DNA from: Nocardioidaceae bacterium | GTDB taxonomy: Bacteria; Actinomycetota; Actinomycetes; Propionibacteriales; Nocardioidaceae | DNA length: 64,000 bases | Assembly (NCBI GenBank): GCA_020636935.1 | Contig: JACJWW010000009.1 | Coordinates: forward strand, 21,043-85,042 | Direction: 5' to 3' | Part shown: piece by piece, positions 9,101 through 18,668 of the stretch | Layout: each line of letters opens with the position of its first letter | How positions within the stretch are numbered: the first letter of the stretch is position 1 | Translations under genes and position numbers: made by a program | The notes under the pieces: model-generated | Databases searched by the model: none | What the model saw: only the letters and a program-made list of their open reading frames with translations | Told to the model about the DNA's origin: nothing

Positions 9101-10432
9101 GTGGCAACCGCCAACGACAACCAAGCCACACACAGCACCCAGCCCGATGGCTCACTGACGATCACCGACAACCGCACCGGCAAGTCCTATGAGGTGGAGA
9201 TCAGCCAAGGCGCGATCAAGGCCAGCGACCTACTCCAGATCAGGACCATCGACGACGAGCCGGGCCTGACCACCTATGACCCCGGCTTCGTGAACACCGC
9301 TTCCTGCAAGAGCGCGATCACCTATATCGACGGCGAGCACGGGATCCTTGAATATCGCGGTTATCCAATCGAGCAACTCGCCGAAGGAGCAAGCTTCCTT
9401 GAGGTTGCCTATCTACTGATCAAGGGTTCACTGCCCACCAAGGCCGAGTACGAGCAGTGGGTGCATGAGATCACCTTCCACACCTACGTGCACGAGAATG
9501 TGCGCGGCTTCATGCAGGGATTCCGCTACGACGCCCACCCGATGGGCATGTTGATGGCTTCGGTCGGCGCGCTGTCGACCTTCTATCCGGAGTCCAACAA
9601 CATCGACGACCCCGACAATCGACACATCCAGATCATCCGGATGATCGCCAAGATGCCGACATTGGGCGCGTGGGCCTTCAGGCATGCCCAAGGCAAGCCC
9701 TACATCTACCCCGACAACGATCTCGGCTACACCGCGAACTTCTTGTCGATGCTGTTCAAGATGAGCGAGCAGCGTTATGCGCCAGACGAACGCCTAGTCA
9801 AGGCCCTGGACACGCTGTTCATCCTGCACGCCGACCATGAGCAGAACTGCTCCACCAACGCCGTACGCTCGGTGGGCTCAAGTCATGTTGACCCCTATTC
9901 CTCGGTGGCGGCTGGCATCGGTGCCCTGTACGGCCCGCTTCACGGCGGCGCCAACGAAGCCGTACTCCGGATGCTGCGCCGCATCGGCAAGGCCGAAAAC
10001 ATCCCCGATTTCATCAAGGGCGTCAAGGCCGGCGAAGAACGCCTGATGGGCTTTGGACACCGCGTCTACAAGAACTACGATCCTCGGGCCAAGATCATCA
10101 AGAAGGCCTGCGATGACGTCTTCGAGGTCACCGGCACCAATCCACTGCTCGACATTGCCGTGGAGTTGGAGAAGATCGCTCTTGAAGACGAATACTTCGT
10201 CAAGCGTCGTCTCTATCCGAATGTCGACTTCTACTCAGGACTCATCTACGAGGCCTTGGCCTTCCCGCCAGAGATGTTCACCGTGCTATTTGCGATCGGT
10301 CGCACTCCTGGCTGGCTGGCCCAATGGGTTGAGCTGACCGAAGACAAGGAGCAGAAGATCGCCCGCCCCAAGCAGATCTACACCGGCGATCGGCGTCTGG
10401 ACTTCATCCCGTCAGAGCAGCGCTGGAGCTAG
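9101..10432 (+). CDS. gltA: Citrate synthase
   Basis: GltA condenses oxaloacetate and acetyl-CoA to citrate, the entry reaction of the TCA cycle. The 443-residue protein is the long, type II-like form with an N-terminal strand domain. Catalytic residues are visible in HADHEQNCSTNAVR (first His), GPLHGGANEAVLRML (second His) and GFGHRVYKNYDPR with the downstream catalytic Asp. IDGEHGILEYRGYPIEQLA is the conserved early block. The start is GTG with AAGAAGGAG seven to fourteen bases upstream. Its last 29 bases overlap the convergent hydrolase gene. Confidence 0.97.
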   Translation: MATANDNQATHSTQPDGSLTITDNRTGKSYEVEISQGAIKASDLLQIRTIDDEPGLTTYDPGFVNTASCKSAITYIDGEHGILEYRGYPIEQLAEGASFLEVAYLLIKGSLPTKAEYEQWVHEITFHTYVHENVRGFMQGFRYDAHPMGMLMASVGALSTFYPESNNIDDPDNRHIQIIRMIAKMPTLGAWAFRHAQGKPYIYPDNDLGYTANFLSMLFKMSEQRYAPDERLVKALDTLFILHADHEQNCSTNAVRSVGSSHVDPYSSVAAGIGALYGPLHGGANEAVLRMLRRIGKAENIPDFIKGVKAGEERLMGFGHRVYKNYDPRAKIIKKACDDVFEVTGTNPLLDIAVELEKIALEDEYFVKRRLYPNVDFYSGLIYEALAFPPEMFTVLFAIGRTPGWLAQWVELTEDKEQKIARPKQIYTGDRRLDFIPSEQRWS

Positions 10433-11582
10433 GGCTCACACCCCTGGGCCTGATCAGACCCGACTCCGCGAAGGCCCTGGCCCAAAAGCCGGGCAACTCC
10501 TTGGCCATCCCGATGCCGACATGGCCGCCGTTGTAGACCAAGGTCTTGGGATAGTCCCAGTGCGCGATCATCGGGGCCTGATGATCCGCGAAGTCCACGA
10601 GTCGGTCAACGGCACCGGCGTAGAAATAGCGCCGCTCCCGTGGCAGTTTGGGCTGCATCCGCAAGGGCGTGGTCATTTGACCGAGTCGGGCGCCCAACTC
10701 GAAGTTCTGCACGCGCAAGTCGTGGCCATGCCCAGTGCCGTGGTGTCGTTCGAGCAGCAAGACGAGGTCCATCGGTGCCACCCCGATCAGCGCGCAGGCC
10801 AGCTCAGTCTCCAGGCTCGCCACGATCGCGCTGATGTGTCCGCCCAAGGAGATGCCGTGCAAACCGATTGGCTGGCCGGGTTGCTCATTGCGGATCCAGG
10901 CGAGGGTACGCCGCACATCGGCGACCGCCTGCAAGACCCCGTGCACGTTGTGGGCGGTGACCTCGGAGGGGAAGTGCCCTCCTCCAGCCCGCGGACCATG
11001 CAACGGCATGACCGGCAGCGCGACATTGAGACCCAACTTTTCATGCATCCACTTGGCTCGAAAAAGCATGAAGTCAACGAAGGGCCGACCCATCTCAGCA
11101 CCATGCACCCCTAGCAACCAAGGGCGAGGCCGCTTGTGTCTGAGCACCCAGGCATGAACATCTCGATTGGCCCCCATCGCCGCCCAGCGCCGAGACGAAG
11201 GATCATCGGGGTGCGGCCGGTAGCCGCTCGGAAACTGCAGGTGCTCAAACTCGATGCCACCACTGCGTCCGGGGCGGATTGCTAGGTCATTGGACGACGG
11301 CGCATCTTGCGCGGCATAGGCCAGCTCCGGTTGAGCTAGCCAGCCAGCTTCGTCGTACACCGCGAGCGCGGCCTGAGCTTCGGCGATCACCTCTTGGAGG
11401 CGGCGCGTCGAGCGGCGCGTGCGCGCGACCCGGAAGCCAGTCACGATCAACTCATCAAGCAGTGCCTGGCTGCCCTGTTCGTAGGCGACCCGCACGTCGG
11501 TTGGGGTCCAGTGCCTGGGGTCGGCAAAATGAAACAGTCCCAAGGGACGTCGACGCGAAACTATCCGGGACTGATAGGTCAT
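10404..11582 (-). CDS. Alpha/beta-fold hydrolase translationally coupled to ppdK
   Basis: A 392-residue protein with an alpha/beta-hydrolase core in its C-terminal two thirds. IGLHGISLGGHISAIVASLE contains the G-x-S-x-G nucleophile; VALPVMPLHGPRAGGGHFPS supplies the oxyanion loop; and YNGGHVGIGMAKELPGF provides a likely catalytic His. The first 130 residues, starting ATG-ACC-TAT, are charged and have no signal peptide. Its ATG follows the ppdK TAG with no base between them, so expression probably depends on ribosomes ending ppdK. The substrate is unknown. Confidence 0.78.
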   Translation of the reverse strand: MTYQSRIVSRRRPLGLFHFADPRHWTPTDVRVAYEQGSQALLDELIVTGFRVARTRRSTRRLQEVIAEAQAALAVYDEAGWLAQPELAYAAQDAPSSNDLAIRPGRSGGIEFEHLQFPSGYRPHPDDPSSRRWAAMGANRDVHAWVLRHKRPRPWLLGVHGAEMGRPFVDFMLFRAKWMHEKLGLNVALPVMPLHGPRAGGGHFPSEVTAHNVHGVLQAVADVRRTLAWIRNEQPGQPIGLHGISLGGHISAIVASLETELACALIGVAPMDLVLLLERHHGTGHGHDLRVQNFELGARLGQMTTPLRMQPKLPRERRYFYAGAVDRLVDFADHQAPMIAHWDYPKTLVYNGGHVGIGMAKELPGFWARAFAESGLIRPRGVSPSSSAALTG

Positions 11583-14270
11583 CTATGCACCCTTCGCCAG
11601 CAACACCGCACGGCCCGCCTCCAACCTAGCGACAGGGGCGCGAAATGGGGAGCAAGATACATAATCAAGGCCGATCTCTTCAAAGAAATGGATGCTCACC
11701 GGGTCGCCACCATGCTCACCGCAGACACCAACCCGCAGGTCTGGTCGACTTAGTCGACCACGCTCAACGCCCATCCGCACCAACTCGCCCACCCCGTCAA
11801 CATCGAGTGAATCAAACGGCGATACCGACAAGAGCCCCTCGTCAAGATAATGGGGTAGGAAGGTTGCCTCCACGTCATCTCGACTGAAGCCCCACGTCAT
11901 CTGAGTCAAGTCGTTGGTGCCGAAGGAGAAGAACTCCGCGTGGGCTGCGATCTGCCCGGCAGTCAGTGCAGCTCTGGGCAGCTCGATCATGGTGCCGATC
12001 TTGTAGTCGCAGGCATAGCCGGTCTCTTGCCTAACCGAGTCAGCGACGGCCTCGACTTGGCGCTTGATCACGGCCAACTCATCAGTAGTGGCAACCAAAG
12101 GCACCATGATCTCCGGTCGCGGCTCCAGTCCGCGAGCAGTCTGAGCAGCAGCAGCCTCCAAGATCGCCCGAGCCTGCATTGCGAACAGGCCAGGGATGAT
12201 GATGCCTAGACGTACGCCTCGCAGACCCAGCATGGGGTTTTGCTCATGCAGGCGTTGCACTTCACTGAGCAGGCGACGAAGTCGTTCATCCGGGGCACCC
12301 TGCTCCCGGGCCAGCGCCACTTCAACCGAGAGTTCGGTCAGGTTGGGGAGGAATTCGTGCAGCGGCGGATCCAGTAGGCGGATCGTCACCGGAAGTCCGT
12401 CCATGGCGGCAAAGATGCGCTCGAAGTCTTCGCGTTGGAGCGGCAGAAGAGCCTCCAGAGCAAGGTCTCGCTCCCGGTCGTCTTCTGCCACGATTAGATC
12501 TTCGACGAGTTGGCGGCGCTCACCCAAAAACATGTGCTCCGTGCGACACAACCCGATCCCCTCTGCACCGAATCGGCGAGCTCTGGCCGCATCCTCAGGC
12601 GTGTCTGCATTGGCCCGCACAGACAATCGGCGTACTCGATCTGCGTGTGCCAACAGTCTGGCTACTGCCGTCGCCAATTGACTCTCTTCATGATCAGAAC
12701 CTTCAAAATGCTGTACGACGATCGAGTCATGGAAGGGGATGGCCCCACGGAAGATTTCGCCACTGGTGCCGTCGATGGAGATGACTTCACCTTCCCTGAC
12801 TTTCGAGCCGTCGGGGAGCGAAAAGCACTTGCCGTTGACGTCTACTTGCAGGTCGTCAGCGCCGCACACGCACGTGCGCCCCATCCCTCTGGCCACAACG
12901 GCAGCATGTGAAGTCTTTCCACCACGGCTGGTCAGGATGCCATTGGCCACAACCATGCCATGCAGGTCATCGGGATTTGTCTCCTGCCGCACCAAGATCA
13001 CGTCTTCGCCCCGCTGCGCCCAAGCGACCGCCGTCGCGGAATCGAAGACTGCCTTGCCGACGGCTGCCCCTGGCGAGGCCCCCATGCCGGTCGCAATGGC
13101 GTCCACTGCGGCATTGACTTCAAATCCGGGGAACATCAGTTTGGTCAATTGTTCACCGCTTACCCGACGCAAGGCTTCATCCATGTCGATGAGTCCTTCA
13201 TCCACAAATCGCACAGCGAGCTTGAAGGCTGCCTCCGGCGTGCGCTTGCCCACTCGGGTCTGCAACATCCACAACTTGCCACGCTCGATGGTGAACTCGA
13301 CATCACACATGTCGAGGTAATGCTTCTCCAAGGTATCCATGATCTGAAGCAACTGGTCATAGGAGTCCTTGTCGATGGCCTCCAAGGCAGCCAACGGCAA
13401 GGTATTGCGAATCCCTGCGACGACGTCTTCACCTTGGGCATCTTCCAGATAGTCGCCATATACGCCTTGGTTGCCGGTTGCGGGGTCACGGGTGAAGGCC
13501 ACGCCCGTGCCAGAGCCATCACCCAAGTTGCCGAAGACCATCGCCAAGACATTCACCGCAGTACCGAGATCCTCCGGGATTTTCTCCTGTCTGCGGTAGA
13601 GCCGAGCACGGTCGGTATTCCACGAGTCGAAGACCGACCTGATCGCCAAGTCGAGTTGCTCACGAGGGTCTTGCGGAAAATCTCGGCCGGCATGGTTTCG
13701 AATGATCGCCTTGTACGACGCCACCAGCGCCTGCAGCGAAGCCACGGAGAGCTCTTGATCTTTGTCGACTCTTTGATCCAACAACTGCTCCCCCAAAGCC
13801 GCGGAGAAGTACTCTGCGTCGACCCCGAGCACGGTGGATCCAAACATCTGAAGCAGCCGGCGATAGGAGTCCCAAGCAAAGCGCGGGTCAGCTGCCACCG
13901 TCGCCAGCCCCTGCACGGACTCATCATTGAGACCGACATTTAGGACTGTCTCCATCATGCCGGGCATGGAGAACTTCGCGCCGGATCTGACTGCAACCAG
14001 CAGCGGATCATTGGCCTCACCGAGCGTCTTGCCCATTGCGGCTTCACAGGCGGCGAGGTGAGCACTGATCTCCTCGTCGAGACCAGCAGGGAAGTCACCT
14101 GTAGCGAAGTACTCCGTGCACGCCTCGGTGGTCACGATGAACCCTGGCGGGACCGGCAGCCCCAAACGAACCATCTCGGCAAGGTTGGCACCTTTGCCTC
14201 CGAGCAGATCCTTTTGATCTTTGTTGCCCTCGGCAAAGTCGAAGACGAACCTGCTCTTGCTCCTATTCAT
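11583..14270 (-). CDS. ppdK: Pyruvate, phosphate dikinase
   Basis: PPDK interconverts pyruvate, ATP and phosphate with phosphoenolpyruvate, AMP and pyrophosphate. The three domains are in order: ATP-grasp (LLGGKGANLAEMVRLGLPVP at the N-terminus), the swivelling phosphohistidine domain with GGKTSHAAVVARGMGRTCVC, and the C-terminal PEP-binding barrel with GAEGIGLCRTEHMFL and RVGVCGEHGGDPVSIHFF. About 895 residues is normal for the family. I prefer the ATG at 14270 over the GTG at 14279 because GGGGA sits about ten bases before it. No regulatory protein gene (DUF299) lies nearby. Confidence 0.95.
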   Translation of the reverse strand: MNRSKSRFVFDFAEGNKDQKDLLGGKGANLAEMVRLGLPVPPGFIVTTEACTEYFATGDFPAGLDEEISAHLAACEAAMGKTLGEANDPLLVAVRSGAKFSMPGMMETVLNVGLNDESVQGLATVAADPRFAWDSYRRLLQMFGSTVLGVDAEYFSAALGEQLLDQRVDKDQELSVASLQALVASYKAIIRNHAGRDFPQDPREQLDLAIRSVFDSWNTDRARLYRRQEKIPEDLGTAVNVLAMVFGNLGDGSGTGVAFTRDPATGNQGVYGDYLEDAQGEDVVAGIRNTLPLAALEAIDKDSYDQLLQIMDTLEKHYLDMCDVEFTIERGKLWMLQTRVGKRTPEAAFKLAVRFVDEGLIDMDEALRRVSGEQLTKLMFPGFEVNAAVDAIATGMGASPGAAVGKAVFDSATAVAWAQRGEDVILVRQETNPDDLHGMVVANGILTSRGGKTSHAAVVARGMGRTCVCGADDLQVDVNGKCFSLPDGSKVREGEVISIDGTSGEIFRGAIPFHDSIVVQHFEGSDHEESQLATAVARLLAHADRVRRLSVRANADTPEDAARARRFGAEGIGLCRTEHMFLGERRQLVEDLIVAEDDRERDLALEALLPLQREDFERIFAAMDGLPVTIRLLDPPLHEFLPNLTELSVEVALAREQGAPDERLRRLLSEVQRLHEQNPMLGLRGVRLGIIIPGLFAMQARAILEAAAAQTARGLEPRPEIMVPLVATTDELAVIKRQVEAVADSVRQETGYACDYKIGTMIELPRAALTAGQIAAHAEFFSFGTNDLTQMTWGFSRDDVEATFLPHYLDEGLLSVSPFDSLDVDGVGELVRMGVERGRLSRPDLRVGVCGEHGGDPVSIHFFEEIGLDYVSCSPFRAPVARLEAGRAVLLAKGA

Positions 14271-14357
14271 GGCGATCACTTCCCCAAGTAGAGCCCGGGT
14301 GCGAACTGGCTTACTCCATCATCCCCCAGACGCTCGAGTAGAGCCGTCAAGGGGCGG

Positions 14358-15152
14358 CTAACTCTCGGCAGGTTTGGGGCCAGCAATGGCTGCGTGCTCG
14401 ATCTCCATGACTGATTCGCGATGCATCTCGTCCACGAAGGCCTGCACGCCACCCCGCAAGCCAAACAGGCGTTTTGTCCAGACAATGTAGAACACCAGCA
14501 GGAGGTTGAGGATCAGAGCCGAGACCCTGATCCAGGTCACCTTCTCCACGATCTCGTGGATCTCGAAGGGGATGAATACCGAGGTCGCGATTGCTGCGAC
14601 GTACTCTCCCCATCTCTTCATCGACCACAGGCCGACTCCTTGGACGAGCAACAAGAAGCTGTAGAGGACGATCATCACGATCACCCAGTTGAGGGTGTCG
14701 GGGTTGATCTGCAAGATCCTGTCCACCAGGCGCACCGGTCCGAAGGTGTCCAGGTCGACACCCATCTTGCTGGCAGCAGGCTGCAGCAATGGCACATAGG
14801 TCTCGAACAAGTCGTTTAGCGCGTGACGTGAGTCTTTGAACAGATATACACCCACTGCTAAGAAGGCCATCAAAGCGCCCCGAACCACCCGCTCGACCGC
14901 ATAGGCGCGCAGAATCAACGCATCGCGAAGGGCTCTGCCGCGCACCACGAGCGGCGCATCTTGAGCCGGGCCGACGCTATGAGGCTTGCCGACCACATAA
15001 GCCTCACAGCGCAGACAACGCCAAGCCACTCCGTTTGGAGTTTCTATGCTGATCCGCTTCGCCAGGTCGGTTTCCGTTGGTGCGTAGAGCACGTGTCCAC
15101 GCCATCCGCAATTGAGGATGTTCCAGTCGAAATAGGCGAATAGCTTCCGCAC
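14358..15152 (-). CDS. DUF2127 membrane protein with an N-terminal CxxC segment
   Basis: A 264-residue protein. The first 85 residues are soluble and contain DWNILNCGWRGHVLYAP and a WRCLRC pair, a Zn-ribbon-like pattern, followed by RGRALRDALILRAYAVERV. Four hydrophobic segments follow. WSMKRWGEYVAAIATSVFIP and the next helix (IHEIVEKVTWIRVSALILNL) match the DUF2127 family. Its role is unknown. It is separated by 78 bases from ppdK on the same strand and diverges from the secreted protease-like gene across an 87-105 base gap that must hold both promoters. Confidence 0.72.
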   Translation of the reverse strand: MRKLFAYFDWNILNCGWRGHVLYAPTETDLAKRISIETPNGVAWRCLRCEAYVVGKPHSVGPAQDAPLVVRGRALRDALILRAYAVERVVRGALMAFLAVGVYLFKDSRHALNDLFETYVPLLQPAASKMGVDLDTFGPVRLVDRILQINPDTLNWVIVMIVLYSFLLLVQGVGLWSMKRWGEYVAAIATSVFIPFEIHEIVEKVTWIRVSALILNLLLVFYIVWTKRLFGLRGGVQAFVDEMHRESVMEIEHAAIAGPKPAES

Positions 15153-15257
15153 CAGTCCAGATTAGGGGCCACCTGATGCCGGTGGGGAACTATTCGTGGA
15201 CTGCACCAGACCAGCTCCGCAGGCGACGACTCGGCCGATGTGGGGCACCATGTCCAC

Positions 15258-16115
15258 ATGCGCCTACGACTGCGAGCCCTTTTGACGACACTAGTCGGCC
15301 TGCTCACCATCGGGTTGATGATGATCGGGCAAGGCCCTGCATTTGCTGCGGGCCCTTACACTCCAGATCCACAACGGCCAATCCATCCGGGCACCCAAGT
15401 GGTCACACCGTTCACGGTGTGTACGACGAATTTCGTCTTCACTGACGACACTGGGGCGCTCTACCTCGGCTACACCGCGCATTGCAATCCCAAGGAAGAC
15501 AACCAGACCTCGCTCAATGGCTGCCTGATGAACCCTGCCCCCCTGGGTGATCGGGCCGACTTCGTGGTCAACAAGTCGGCCAACGACTCCGGTACGGTCG
15601 TCGGCTCGGGCACGATCGTCTACAGCTCCTGGGTGGCCATGCACGCCGAAGGCCAAACAGACCAGACACTGTGCAACAACAACGATTTGGCATTGATCAA
15701 AGTGGACGAGTCTGACCGAGTCAAGGTTGACCCCACGGTGCCGCACTGGGGCGGCCCCAACACCACCGTGGCTGCGGGATTCCCGGGCTGGTTCCAGTTG
15801 CTGTATGGCTATCTGAACAGCCAATATCGCACCGGCCACGACGATGCAAAGCCCACCATGGCGATGATGTTTTGGCCGGCTCCGTGGAATGCCTTCATCT
15901 ACAGCTTCAACTTCGGCATCGAGCATGACTCAGGGGCCGGCTACATGGATCGCTCGGGTCGCCCAGTTGGCACACTGACCTCATTGAACTTCTGGCCGCC
16001 ACTATCCAACACCTTGGTGTCGTTGAAGCAATCGATCGACTATGCCCGCAGCCACGGCATGCCGGGTCTGCGGATCGTCAAGGGTGAGCAGGCCTTCGCC
16101 ATACCGAGCAGTTGA
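15258..16115 (+). CDS. Secreted trypsin-like serine protease homologue
   Basis: The signal peptide is MRLRLRALLTTLVGLLTIGL plus a cleavage region near QGPAFAA (about residue 31). The chymotrypsin-fold triad can be traced: His in LGYTAHCNP (about residue 75), Asp in NNNDLALIKVD (about 143) and Ser in EHDSGAGYMDRSGRPVG (about 225). The Ser motif is D-S-G-A-G rather than G-D-S-G-G-P, a variation also known in active family members. Cysteines at about 55, 76, 89 and 139 could form disulfides. I chose the ATG at 15258 because it starts the basic n-region; a GTG at 15240 is in frame. Substrate unknown. Confidence 0.7.
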   Translation: MRLRLRALLTTLVGLLTIGLMMIGQGPAFAAGPYTPDPQRPIHPGTQVVTPFTVCTTNFVFTDDTGALYLGYTAHCNPKEDNQTSLNGCLMNPAPLGDRADFVVNKSANDSGTVVGSGTIVYSSWVAMHAEGQTDQTLCNNNDLALIKVDESDRVKVDPTVPHWGGPNTTVAAGFPGWFQLLYGYLNSQYRTGHDDAKPTMAMMFWPAPWNAFIYSFNFGIEHDSGAGYMDRSGRPVGTLTSLNFWPPLSNTLVSLKQSIDYARSHGMPGLRIVKGEQAFAIPSS

Positions 16116-16131
16116 GTCACACCTTGATCGA

Positions 16132-17706
16132 TCAAACGATCGAGCTCTCCCTGCCCTGCCAATAGGGCTGACGCAGGTCACGCTTGAGGATCTTGCCAGT
16201 GGGATTGCGCGGCAGGAGTTCCACGATGTCGACCGACTTGGGGCACTTGTACGACGCCAACGACTCCTTGCAATAGTCGATCAGCTCGGCTTCGGTCGCA
16301 GTGTGGCCTTCATTGAGTGACACGACCGCCTTGACCACCTCACCCCAGGTGTCATCGGGTACGCCGATGATCGCCACCTCCATGACCGCTGGATGCTCAG
16401 CGAGCACCCGCTCGATCTCTGGGCTGTAGATGTTTTCGCCACCAGAGATGATCATGTCCTTGAGCCGGTCCTGGACGAAAACATAACCACCGTCGTCGAC
16501 CTTGCCCATGTCTCCGGTGCGGAACCAACCATCGTCGGTGATCACTTCGGCAGTGGCCTCGGGCTTGTTGAGGAAGCCCAGCATTAGCTGCGGCGTACGC
16601 ATCCAGATCTCGCCGTGCTCGCCGACCGGCACTTCCTCGAGAGTCGCTGGGTCAACGATCTTGACTTCGACACCTGGCACGGGAGTGCCTGCAGAGACCA
16701 ACCGCTCAGGATGGTCTGCATCTCGATGATCATCAGGCATCAGGTGGGTGGCCACTCCACAAACTTCGGTCAGACCATAGACCTGGATGAAGTCGGTGTC
16801 GGGCCATGCCGCCATCGCCGCGCGCAACAGCGGCAATGGCATCGGCGAGGCCCCATAGCAATATGTCTTCAACGCGCCGAACAATTTGATGGCGTCTGGA
16901 CCGGCCTGCAACACCTGGGCCAGCACGGCCGGCACCAAGAAGGTGCGATTGGCTCCCTTCAAGATCGCCCCTGCCAAAGAGGCGCCATCGGGGTCTCGAG
17001 TCATCACACTGGGCACCCCATCGTGGATGCCGAACTGCACATATGAGGTGCCGCCCACGTGGAAGAGCGGCATCGCGACCATGTTCTTGTCACCGGGGTC
17101 AAACTCCCAGCCGTCATGGGCGTTGAGCGTGTGCGCGATCAGAGCGCGTTGGGTGATCATCACACCCTTGGGGCGTCCGGTCGTGCCAGATGAATACATC
17201 ACGAGTACGACGTCATCCGGCGTGACTGCCGGGTCACGGTCAATCTGCTCCGCCTGCCCCAAGGCTTGCTCGTATTCGTCTCCCTCGGCTCCGTCTGGGG
17301 TCACCTCCCAGATGGTTTGTACGCCGGGCAACTGGTCCTTGATCTGATCGATGGTGGGCAGCAATTCGCTGCCCACCACCAGGAGTTTGGCCCCAGAGTC
17401 ATTGATCGCATAGTCGATCTCGGCTCCAGCCAACCTGAAGTTGATCACCGCATTTGCAGCACCCAACATCGCTGCGGCGATGGTCATCTCGACACAGGCC
17501 GGATGATTCTTGTCGAGGAAGGCAATCACGTCACCACGGCCCACGCCAGCCTGCCGCAGAGCCCCGGCACAGCGGCGTACTCTCTCGTGCCATTGGCCGA
17601 AGGTCCACGATCGTTCGAGATAGGACATGCACTCGACATCTGGGGTGACCTGAGCCCAATAGTTGAGGCGGTCATCGAGGTACTGGGGCGCGGGCGCGTC
17701 TGTCAT
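16132..17706 (-). CDS. AMP-dependent acyl-CoA synthetase/ligase (FadD-like)
   Basis: A member of the adenylate-forming superfamily that activates a carboxylic acid with ATP and loads it onto CoA. LVMYSSGTTGRPKGVMITQR is the phosphate-binding A3 motif; QVYGLTEVCGVATHL is A5; DGWFRTGDMGKVDDGGYVFV and DRLKDMIISGGENIYSPEIE are A7-A8; and LLPRNPTGKILKRDLR holds the A10 catalytic Lys. About 524 residues is standard. The second in-frame start (ATG at 17706) gives the usual short N-terminus; 17730 is the alternative. The gene is convergent with the protease gene. Chain-length specificity cannot be read. Confidence 0.88.
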   Translation of the reverse strand: MTDAPAPQYLDDRLNYWAQVTPDVECMSYLERSWTFGQWHERVRRCAGALRQAGVGRGDVIAFLDKNHPACVEMTIAAAMLGAANAVINFRLAGAEIDYAINDSGAKLLVVGSELLPTIDQIKDQLPGVQTIWEVTPDGAEGDEYEQALGQAEQIDRDPAVTPDDVVLVMYSSGTTGRPKGVMITQRALIAHTLNAHDGWEFDPGDKNMVAMPLFHVGGTSYVQFGIHDGVPSVMTRDPDGASLAGAILKGANRTFLVPAVLAQVLQAGPDAIKLFGALKTYCYGASPMPLPLLRAAMAAWPDTDFIQVYGLTEVCGVATHLMPDDHRDADHPERLVSAGTPVPGVEVKIVDPATLEEVPVGEHGEIWMRTPQLMLGFLNKPEATAEVITDDGWFRTGDMGKVDDGGYVFVQDRLKDMIISGGENIYSPEIERVLAEHPAVMEVAIIGVPDDTWGEVVKAVVSLNEGHTATEAELIDYCKESLASYKCPKSVDIVELLPRNPTGKILKRDLRQPYWQGRESSIV

Positions 17707-17746
17707 GCCCGCAACTGTGACACAGGACACATCGCCTTGTCAGCCA

Positions 17747-18643
17747 TCAGGCACCCTCAATCACGCCGGGTTCTTCAGCCAAGGTCCGTGCCGAAGCGCC
17801 TGACCCAAGCACCAGGGCACTGGCCAGCACAACCAACGCCAAACCAGCGACCTGCAGAGCAGAGAGTCGCTGACCGAGCACGACAAGGCCCGCCATGGCG
17901 GCCACGGCTGGCTCGGTGGACAACAAGACCCCAAACACCCGAGCAGGCATCCGCCGCAAGGCCAACAACTCGAAGGAATAGGGCACCAAGGAAGACAAGA
18001 GAGCCAAGCCCACCCCTTTGAAGATGTGCTCAGGCGTCCACAGCTCCTGGGATTGCAAGCCTGCTGGGAGCACAATCAGCGTGGCCACAACCAACGCGAT
18101 CGCCAACCCATCCAGGCCTTCGAACACCGCCCCCGTGCGAGCACTGAGCAAGACATACGCAGCCCAGAAGCCGCCCGCCAAGGATGCCAGCCCCAAGCCG
18201 GTCCAACTCAAATCCCCCAATGGCACGACAAGTGCATTTGAGGTGAGTACGACGCCCGCCGCAGCCGCGAGCACCGCGAAGAAGTCGACCGCCCGCCGCG
18301 ACATCGACGCAGCCAGGAGGAGGGGCCCACAAAACTCGACCGTGACGGCCACCCCAATCGGCAGATGGGCCAATGATCCGTAGAAGGACCAGTTCATTCC
18401 CCCCAGCGACAAACCAAAGGCCACAACTGTCAGCCAGGCCTGCACCGAGAGCCCACGAAGGCGCGGTCGGACCAACAAGACCAACGCTGCCGCAGCGAAG
18501 ACCAGGCGCAGTAGAACTGCTCCCCCGGCGCCGATCTCCGGGATCATCGTCGCGGCCAGGGCACTCCCAAATTGCACCGAGAGGACCCCACCGAAGACCA
18601 ACAGTGGCGCGGGTATCCGCTCCCCGTGTGTCGCGACGCTCAC
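17747..18643 (-). CDS. EamA/RhtA-family transporter
   Basis: A 298-residue membrane protein with about ten hydrophobic segments in the two-fold EamA (drug/metabolite exporter) arrangement. The first repeat opens with PLLVFGGVLSVQFGSALAAT and the second carries LLSSLVPYSFELLALRRMPA and VLLSTEPAVAAMAGLVVLGQ, which resemble RhtA threonine/homoserine exporters. The transported compound is an inference from that resemblance. The GTG start at 18643 has a poorly spaced Shine-Dalgarno, so the true start may lie slightly downstream. It sits between a methyltransferase and the acyl-CoA synthetase on the same strand. Confidence 0.8.
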   Translation of the reverse strand: MSVATHGERIPAPLLVFGGVLSVQFGSALAATMIPEIGAGGAVLLRLVFAAAALVLLVRPRLRGLSVQAWLTVVAFGLSLGGMNWSFYGSLAHLPIGVAVTVEFCGPLLLAASMSRRAVDFFAVLAAAAGVVLTSNALVVPLGDLSWTGLGLASLAGGFWAAYVLLSARTGAVFEGLDGLAIALVVATLIVLPAGLQSQELWTPEHIFKGVGLALLSSLVPYSFELLALRRMPARVFGVLLSTEPAVAAMAGLVVLGQRLSALQVAGLALVVLASALVLGSGASARTLAEEPGVIEGA

Positions 18644-18668
18644 TCCAGCAGCCTATTCATCACGGCGT

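Noticed and set aside
12960..13943. Open frame on the + strand inside ppdK, and similar ones at 28846-29757, 32258-33373 and 55074-55946
   Set aside because: Each lies wholly antisense to a well-supported gene and has no motif; all are shadows.
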